Assembly (NCBI GenBank): GCA_021234155.1
Contig: JAJEKV010000127.1
Location: forward strand, 434,001-498,000
Source: Isoetes taiwanensis
Lineage: Eukaryota > Streptophyta > Lycopodiopsida > Isoetales > Isoetaceae
DNA: 64,000 bases
Reading direction: 5' to 3'
In this document: positions 57,776-64,000 of the stretch, in pieces
Position numbering within the stretch: the stretch's first letter is position 1
Layout of the letters: each line of letters opens with the position of its first letter
Notes under the pieces: model-generated
The model's input: only the letters and a program-made list of their open reading frames with translations
Databases searched by the model: none
Told to the model about the DNA's origin: nothing
Translations under genes and position numbers: made by a program

Positions 57776-58072
57776 AGCATCACCCAGGGGGTGGAGAAAA
57801 GCATCACCCAGCGGGTGGAAGAAAAAACCATGACAAACAGAAAATTGTGTGCAAATATAGCTAAATATCAAATATGATGTGCAGGGGTAGCACAATGCCT
57901 AAGGATACCCGGGGGATGGAGAAAAGCATCACCCAGCGGGTGGAAGAAAAACATGATAAACAGAAAATTGTGTGCAAATATAGCTAAATATCAAATATGA
58001 TGTGCAGGGGTAGCACAATGCATAAGGATACCCGGGAGATGGAGAAAAGCATCACCCAGCGGGTGGAAGAAA
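57776..58072. repeat. Micro-hairpin array 3 with 121-bp tandem unit
   Basis: CACCCAGCGGGTGG or CACCCAGGGGGTGG units occur repeatedly. A 121-bp unit (from about 57823, including GAAAATTGTGTGCAAATATA) is repeated once at 57944. Confidence 0.85.
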
Positions 58073-58079
58073 AAGACAA

Positions 58080-61000
58080 TAAAGTTATGTTTTAAGCCCA
58101 AGGATAAATAGAGAAAAGAGGAATGCAAGCCAATGAACAAATGAACAAGAAAAAACCACAGACAAGATTGTAAAACACGATCGCCTTAAGAACAACATGA
58201 ACAATGCTATAATCCCCAAACATATGGAATATTCGAAACACAAGCCATGTAGCAATATTGAAAATAACTAAGATGGCATACACAAGTCAGGTAACAATAC
58301 GTAAACAACTGGCAACAGACATAAAAAGACAAAGTGCAACCTGGCAAACGTGGTGAATAAATCTCGGGCAATCAAAAGAATGAAACCATGAGAATGCAGC
58401 ATATAAAATAGAAAAACAACAGCACAGCCCGAGGAACAACGCATAGGCCACAGAAAGAAACTAAAATAAAAATGTGGGCCAGAGCATAAACAAGAAAATC
58501 AACCGGAATAACCCAGACAACTGTTGAAGAGTGCGGTGCATCAAAAAACAAGATAAACCACAAGTGCAAAAAAATAAACCCCAACAACTATGGGAAACCT
58601 AGAATGTAGAAGATAATACCACCGGAATAACGTATACCACCTGAGCCAAGTGTAGTGCATCACACATAAGATACAAACACAAGTGCAAAAGATAAAACCC
58701 AAACCACCATGGGGAAATCCTAAACACAGAAAAGAATGCCACATATAACCACATGGGAACCACCATAAAATGAATGCAAGTCATAACACATATTCACCCC
58801 TTATGTTTCAAAATAAAATACACGTTCAAAATGCCCTCAGGAAGAAACACGCCAATGATCAAGGTGGAATCATGCGAAGGCACACCATATGTTAGAAACT
58901 GCGTCCCTAGCATCCGAAAAAGATTCAAATCCAACTGACCGAAAACACTCCAACCACGAATGTAGAACCATGCCCAGACACCAGATAAACTCCAAGCTAC
59001 ACATATGACCATCACTCATCCCTCTATCAAAAATGGAAAAGACCCACGTTCATGTAGCTAGATAAAATTGAGTGGGCCACCACATGATGAAAAGGTGGCA
59101 GAAATATCGGTCTATCAACCTAGAGCCAGGAGGCAGGTTCGTCACGTGAACATCTCCGCTAGAAGAAAGTTAGAAAAACACCAAACATATGGCATATCCG
59201 TAGGCAAGAAAAGCCAAACCAATAAAAATCATTGAACATATAGAAAAGATGCATGTATCGAGGCAAAATGGAGTAGGCACCATATGATGCAAAAAATGTT
59301 GCAATTGATCTCATTCTAAGACAAGAACCTCCAAAAGTAGGTCCCATTACTCCCAGCAATGTCAACGCAGCTCTAGACGCATAAATGATAAGGCAATTAA
59401 ATTGATGGTGTTGTGAAAACAAGAAGAGAACCCCTGGTATCACTTATAAGAACAACCATTAAAAATCAATAGTTGTAAAAGAATGCTACAAAGGGACTTA
59501 CCATAGTAAATGTGTGAACAACAACCATCTACCTGACCCCAGCAAAAAACCCCCAACATATAGAATACTTGGAACACGAGCCATGTAGCAAGATCGATAT
59601 GGAGCATGCAGGGGGGAGTGGTCCACCTGAATGGATGTGACAAGGATCGAGAGCGCCCTGTAAAGAAAAATTATGACCACTACATCCTCTGTGGGCAAGG
59701 ATAAGCCGGGTAGAATAAGGCAAGACCCGACCATCAATGGAGAATGCGACAACCAATAACCGGGTTCCAGGTAGATGTTGGCGTAGAAGCAACCCCGAAA
59801 AACTAAGGTAGAACGTGGCGGGGTTACTTGGGTTGGAAATAATTGTATGGGTTAAGATCGATTACCCGCCAAAGAATTAACAAGGCAATGGTAGCAAATT
59901 ATGCAATGGTTCATAAAACCATAAAACCATGGAGATGTAAAAGGTGAGCACCCCTTAAATCGGGGATGCCACCTATCTGCTCCCACGGGAGTGTGGACGC
60001 CGGCGGGGGTGCGACCTGGGCACCGGATCTATTCCGGCAGGATGGCCCTGCTGCCACATGGCCCTGCCATATAGGCAGGGGGTTCCAACAAGAGAGAGGT
60101 GACGGTTTGTTCCAGGAGGCAGACCGGAAGGCAGAAAAGATGAAGCCGGATCAGTGACAGGAAGCAGGGCGCTGCAGCTACGGGAGGTAGGAGGCAGGCA
60201 GGATCTGGCACAGGAGGCAGGCCGGAAGGCAAAAAAGAGGAAGCCGGTGATGGATAAGATCGATGATGGGCATGCACAGGCAGAGACAGAAGGACAAGAA
60301 TCGGCAAAAAAGAGCAATGGAAGGCTGAGATCGGATAGGTAGGAAAAGTGTCTAAGGGAATCCATGGAAATCCAAAAGGTCTCCAAGCTAGAAGAAAACA
60401 AAATGGTGGACCTGCACAATCGTGATGGGCAGCGAGATGGCAAGAAAATGCCTGATTAAACCGGATGCCATACCTGGAGGAATATGGATGCCATGCCGTG
60501 AGCATACCTAGATGTGATGAGGAGTCCATTGCCGCAGGAAGAGGCGAAAATAATCTGTGGATAAAATAACCTGTGGATACTGAATCTGTGAAAATAACCG
60601 GCGGAGTGTGGATGGGTAGAAGGGTCGTTTGGAGCAGACCCGAATCACAGCGGTGTTCACAACGAAGAGATCAAACCATCAAGTAAAAGGAAAATGCGAC
60701 ATTAAAAGAGAAGAATGATAAGCTAGAATCTGAAAACAGACCGCCGAATCCAATCCAATCATAAACAAGTATCACCCAACCCCGCATAATGGAAAGAGGA
60801 ATTTAATCCGGCTCCTGAATGTTGTACAGTGCCATAGCATGCATATGCCTTCCGCAAGATGGTGCCCTACCTAACTTAACCATGCATGCTGATGCTGTAG
60901 AGGACATGAGTACATGCAAGCAGCGAGATCATCACAGATAGCATAGGAAAGACAAGAATTAGAGTAGAAAATGCAGAAATCCAGAGACAATAGCTCAATT

Positions 61001-61080
61001 CATAATACCGAAAGAATCACACCGCAAAAATCACAGTTTAGAGAGGCGCACCTGCCAAAAAACGAACCACAAAAAGACTT
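58080..61080. other. Region R interior, diffuse internal repeats
   Basis: Weak tandem copies (period about 117 bp near 58540 and 58655) and dispersed ones (CATATRGAATAYTYGGAACAC-like near 58220 and 59560). Minus-strand frames of up to 166 codons are hydrophobic or Ser/Pro-rich without domains. I see no gene. Confidence 0.45.
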
Positions 61081-61085
61081 GCCAT

Positions 61086-61378
61086 GAAGATTGCTGGGCG
61101 ACGATGTTGAGAAGAGATCCGGTAGTGAAGCATGAAGATTGCTGGGCGATGATGTTGAGAAGAGATCCGATAGTGAAGCATGAAGATTGCTGGGCGATGA
61201 TGTTGAGAAGAGATCCGGTAGTGAAGCTGGACAAGAGATCCAGTGAGAAAAACATTCGGGACAACGGCATCCTGGACAGGAGAAGCAATGGCAAGGAAAG
61301 AGGAGAAGCCACGAGAGGAGAAGAAGAGCTGGACAGGAGAAGCAATGGCAAGGAAAGAGAGGAAGCAATGAGAATAGA
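61086..61378. repeat. 48-bp triple and 57-bp double tandem repeats
   Basis: A 48-bp unit starting GAAGATTGCTGGGCGA occurs three times from 61086. A 57-bp unit starting CTGGACAGGAGAAGCAATGG occurs at about 61263 and 61329. Both periods are multiples of three, so long frames stay open on both strands (for example 61104-61394 plus). Confidence 0.88.
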
Positions 61379-61430
61379 AGAAGAGCTGCTGTGAGAAGAC
61401 GCCGATAACCGATGCGAAAGAGGAAATAGC

Positions 61431-61438
61431 CTTATATA
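61431..61438 (-). promoter_or_regulatory. Candidate TATA box beside palindrome A
   Basis: On the minus strand, TATATAAG starts about 9 nt after palindrome A (61447-61501) and is followed by GCTATTTCCTC. The equivalent position near 44890 has CATATAAG. Copies beside the type 1 palindromes read CTATTTTAGGC. A promoter is inferred, not shown. Confidence 0.45.
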
Positions 61439-61446
61439 GCAGCTCG

Positions 61447-61501
61447 TCCTTTCCCAGAATGGCGATCCGATGGCTCGGATCGATGCTATTCTGGGAAAGG
61501 A
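61447..61501. repeat. Palindrome A, type 2 copy (complete)
   Basis: Arms TCCTTTCCCAGAAT (61447-61460) and ATTCTGGGAAAGGA (61488-61501) are perfectly complementary. The inner core CGATCCGATGGCTCGGATCG is itself palindromic. Confidence 0.95.
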
Positions 61502-61710
61502 CTCGCAAGAGACACAAAACTCGCATGAAACCAACAAAACTGGCAAGGACTTAGACTTGCTTCTCATTCATCTCAGCAGATTTTCTACAATGGTGGATAG
61601 TGGGTAGCCGCACACATGCGAACTACCCATAAAAAATAAAGGGAAAATCCAATTATATCATTTGGACCCCAACAAATTACAATGCTAATAGAGACTGGGC
61701 TAGTGTACCT

Positions 61711-61789
61711 GCTGAAAGCTTATCACCGGGATTAAAAAACCCCGCCCTTTCGGGTTTTCGAGGAAAAACCCTAGTGATAAGCCTTCGGC
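61711..61789. repeat. Hairpin B, copy 2
   Basis: Left arm GCTGAAAGCTTATCAC and right arm GTGATAAGCCTTCGGC match at 14 of 16 positions. One of the two others can form a G-U pair. The core is almost the same as in copy 1. Confidence 0.9.
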
Positions 61790-62128
61790 AAGGGGCTTGG
61801 ACAAACGTAAGGCATAAAAATCGCTCCCAAAACCCACGAATGGAAAAGTCGAAACAGATGCCGCTTGCTAACCTGTACCTGCACATCACCAACAAAATAA
61901 CAAGACAAAACAAACCTCCCAAAGTGGAGGGGCTGATTACGCGCGTGCCACGCGTTAAAAATACAATAACAAAGAAGGGGGGGAGGGTGGGTTCAAAGAG
62001 AATAAGGTACTGGCGAGAGAGAGAAGAGGAAGTGCCGATGAGAAGTCGGCGTAAACGCCTAAAATAGCGAACTCCCCAACTGTAAACGGGCATGCGCCGC
62101 CCGCATGCATGCAAAACATGCATGCTCG

Positions 62129-62183
62129 TCCCATTCTAGAATGGCGATCCGATGTCTCGGATCGATGGGATTCTAGAATGGGA
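62129..62183. repeat. Palindrome A, type 1 copy (complete)
   Basis: Arms TCCCATTCTAGAAT (62129-62142) and ATTCTAGAATGGGA (62170-62183) are perfectly complementary around CGATCCGATGTCTCGGATCG. A second palindrome, CATGCATGCAAAACATGCATG, lies just to the left. Confidence 0.95.
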
Positions 62184-62533
62184 CTCGCATGAAACCAACA
62201 AACCGCCCGAATACCAAAGGACTTCCTTAACAAACTAGGATCGAGGACGAAGGTCACAGGATGAAGGCTAAAGGCCGAGAAAGAACAGCATGAAAGAAAC
62301 GCCAAATTGGCCAAACCAGGCAGGAAGAAGCCCCTCCCCTGCCTGGAAACAATTCAAAGAGAATAAGGTACTGCTGAGAGAGAGGAGGAAGCGCCGATGA
62401 GAAGTCGAAGCAGAAACGCGCCTAAAATAGCGAACTCCCAACCAGAACGGGCATGCGCCGCCCGCATGCATGCAAAACATGCATGCTCGTCCCATTCTAG
62501 AATGGCGATCCGATGTCTCGGATCGATGGGATT
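62172..62533. repeat. 361-bp offset duplication at right end of region R
   Basis: The palindrome A neighbourhood (GGGCATGCGCCGCCCGCATG and following) at about 62088-62172 recurs at 62450-62533. The second palindrome is truncated after GGGATT, marking the right boundary of region R. Confidence 0.85.
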
Positions 62534-62539
62534 ATTTAA

Positions 62540-63060
62540 GATGTGCGTTGCCAATTGAGTTCTACTTATGCTTGGATTTGATTTTGATACCATGTTTGGT
62601 TTATTTGGTCCTCTATATTAATACTTCCAAACAGTTGATCTTAATAAGTCTTTACTATAAATCGGCTCATCTACCCTTAGGGAACAGAGGGAACTTAGGT
62701 CAAACTTTGATCCCTCAAAATTGTCCTGGGATTTCTGAAAGTTTTGATGCAATTTTGAAGTCCGATCCTGCTCATGGTCACATAAAATTACACTAAAGGC
62801 GATCGATAGAATACCAACACCATTAAACAAATGCAAGTCAAAAGACAACTCAATCAGCAGAATTTCAGTAGCAAGAAGATTCCCATTTGGCCTCCAATTT
62901 TGGCAAGCACATGCCATCATTGTGAATAATCTTATATTGTGCCCACATTAACCGTTCTATTTTTACTTGTGTTTATTATCTCTAGTTGCTTTCGTGCACT
63001 CCCTAAGCCACATGAAAGGTCAATTATCATTGACTTAATAACTTCCACATAATCCAATAA
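62540..63060. other. Methyltransferase intron, no exon seen
   Basis: AT-rich sequence between region R and the methyltransferase exon at 63103. No further exon of that gene is visible on the minus strand. Confidence 0.5.
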
Positions 63061-63102
63061 TAGATGCATGCAAAATTAAACGCATTAAGCACAAATCTTT
63101 AC

Positions 63103-63741
63103 CTGGTTGGCTATACCATCCTGAAGCAAACATTGTTTTATGTTTAATATCTTGTCATATCGACCTGGTGCATGGAGACCAAATGCAAATTCTGCATAAG
63201 GCCGTAATTCACCCTGCTTTTCCACCTTTACATAGTCATCTGATGGTGTCCATCTTTGTGTGCCAAATGAAAACTCCATCTGTTTGTCACCTTGAAGAGG
63301 GCAAAGTCAAACACAGTCAAAATTCACTATGAGAGATGCAGAATTGCTACTGAGCTCCCCACCTTCTTCCTGTGGTTATGCCCATGTTAGTCTACTTTGC
63401 CACCAAAGAGCTCAGCATCTGGCCATTCCAAACTTGTAAGCTTAACATTCCCTTGACAAAGTCCAAAAAGCAGAAATGTATCTTAAATGCATACCTTGTT
63501 GCGGTAATGATATTTTTGTGCAGGCCACGATTAGTTTGAAGTATGTTGTACCACTACTTTCGACAGGCTTGAATTCAAAATGTCCCACACGTGAAATGAG
63601 CTGATTTACCTGATCTTCCCTTGCAGCAAGCTGAGCCTCGTATGCCAAGGCCTGGGTCTTGCAACCCCCACAATCCTTGGCATATTGACATGGGGGGACC
63701 ACGGCATTATCATGGGGTTCAATTGTCTTCAATTTTTGAGC
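63103..63741 (-). pseudogene. TrmA/RumA-type RNA (uracil-5-)methyltransferase, 5' exons
   Basis: Exon 63741-63495 starts after TTTTAG and reads AQKLKTIEPHDNAVVPPC. It then has YAKDCGGCKTQ, completing the CX5CX2C iron-sulfur pattern of RumA-like enzymes. Next come EDQVNQLISRVGHFEFKPV and LIVACTKI. Then the frame shifts to YHYRNK before a GTATGC donor. Exon 63279-63103 (acceptor CAAACAG, donor GTAAAG) reads MEFSFGTQRWTPSDD, then YAEFAFGLHAPGRYDKILNI and LLQDGIANQ. Together they form the N-terminal half of a SAM-dependent enzyme making 5-methyluridine in RNA. The frameshift inside the first exon and the missing continuation on this strand indicate a damaged gene. An upstream CAG/GTCAGT donor at 63815 may mark a previous exon, but its frame has a stop. 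Confidence 0.82.
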
Positions 63742-64000
63742 CTAAAAGAATATGAAAAATTCGACAACACTGGAATGAAGAAGGTAGAAGGAAAACCACA
63801 GAACTTGCACTGACCTGAGTCGGATGGTTGCAACGGAGCCGATTTCAAGATGCAGAAGCTGTAAACATCCGTCGAAAAACAGCAACTGCGGAAGATGTAA
63901 TTGCAAGAATAACTCAGAGAATATAAGACTTCAAGATATACCGAGATCCGGCGCCCATAGCAACACCCAATAACCCCTCTTTTTTTTTAAGGGTAAAAAA

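Noticed and set aside
58092-59792. Hydrophobic minus-strand ORFs suggesting membrane proteins
   Set aside because: They translate A-rich repeat DNA into Phe/Leu/Tyr-rich strings, overlap in several frames, and have no initiation or conservation signal.

Overview
This is a stretch of nuclear DNA from a land plant. It is intron-containing and repeat-rich, with long (GA)n and (ATT)n microsatellites, very few intact genes and many nested transposable elements. Two related LINEs have reverse transcriptases and endonucleases that resemble, from memory, those common in ferns and other seed-free plants. Together with the L1-type LINE, Helitron, gypsy, CACTA and Mutator remnants they make a fern-like or other large-genome vascular plant my best guess. 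No species assignment is possible from the sequence alone.

Only one gene looks intact: a group E bZIP transcription factor of the bZIP34/bZIP61 type at 14337-16821 (+), four coding exons, 410 codons. Two further cellular genes are present as damaged pieces. One is a TrmA/RumA-type RNA (uracil-5-)methyltransferase whose consecutive exons lie at 63741-63103 on the minus strand and at 42813-43165 on the plus strand. The other is an ARID-HMG DNA-binding protein fragment (52549-52018, minus) carried inside a CACTA-like transposon.

Layout: 1-7500 is unassigned low-complexity and degenerate sequence. 7620-10050 is a decayed LINE (LINE-C, minus). 13200-16900 holds the bZIP gene and its promoter. 17.5-24.2 kb has degenerate repeats, a SINE-like piece and a Ty3/gypsy pol remnant. 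27481-36353 is an L1-type LINE (LINE-A) with a 12-bp target duplication. It is interrupted by a gag-only LTR retrotransposon (28235-31692), by a miniature LTR element (TRIM, 32252-33424) whose LTR carries a tRNA-Ala-like Pol III promoter, and by a MITE (34321-34566). The TRIM 3' LTR is itself split by a MITE of the same family. 37172-42440 is a broken Helitron. 44421-62533 is one old repeat-rich element (region R) containing conserved palindromic hairpins. It was invaded inside a (GA)n tract by LINE-B (48693-57313, minus), which was invaded by the CACTA element (51177-56989), which was invaded by a Mutator-like element (54169-55020).

Most of the nesting calls rest on exact target-site duplications and on LINE reading frames that close up when the insert is removed. 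Functions of region R and of several hypothetical ORFs are unknown.
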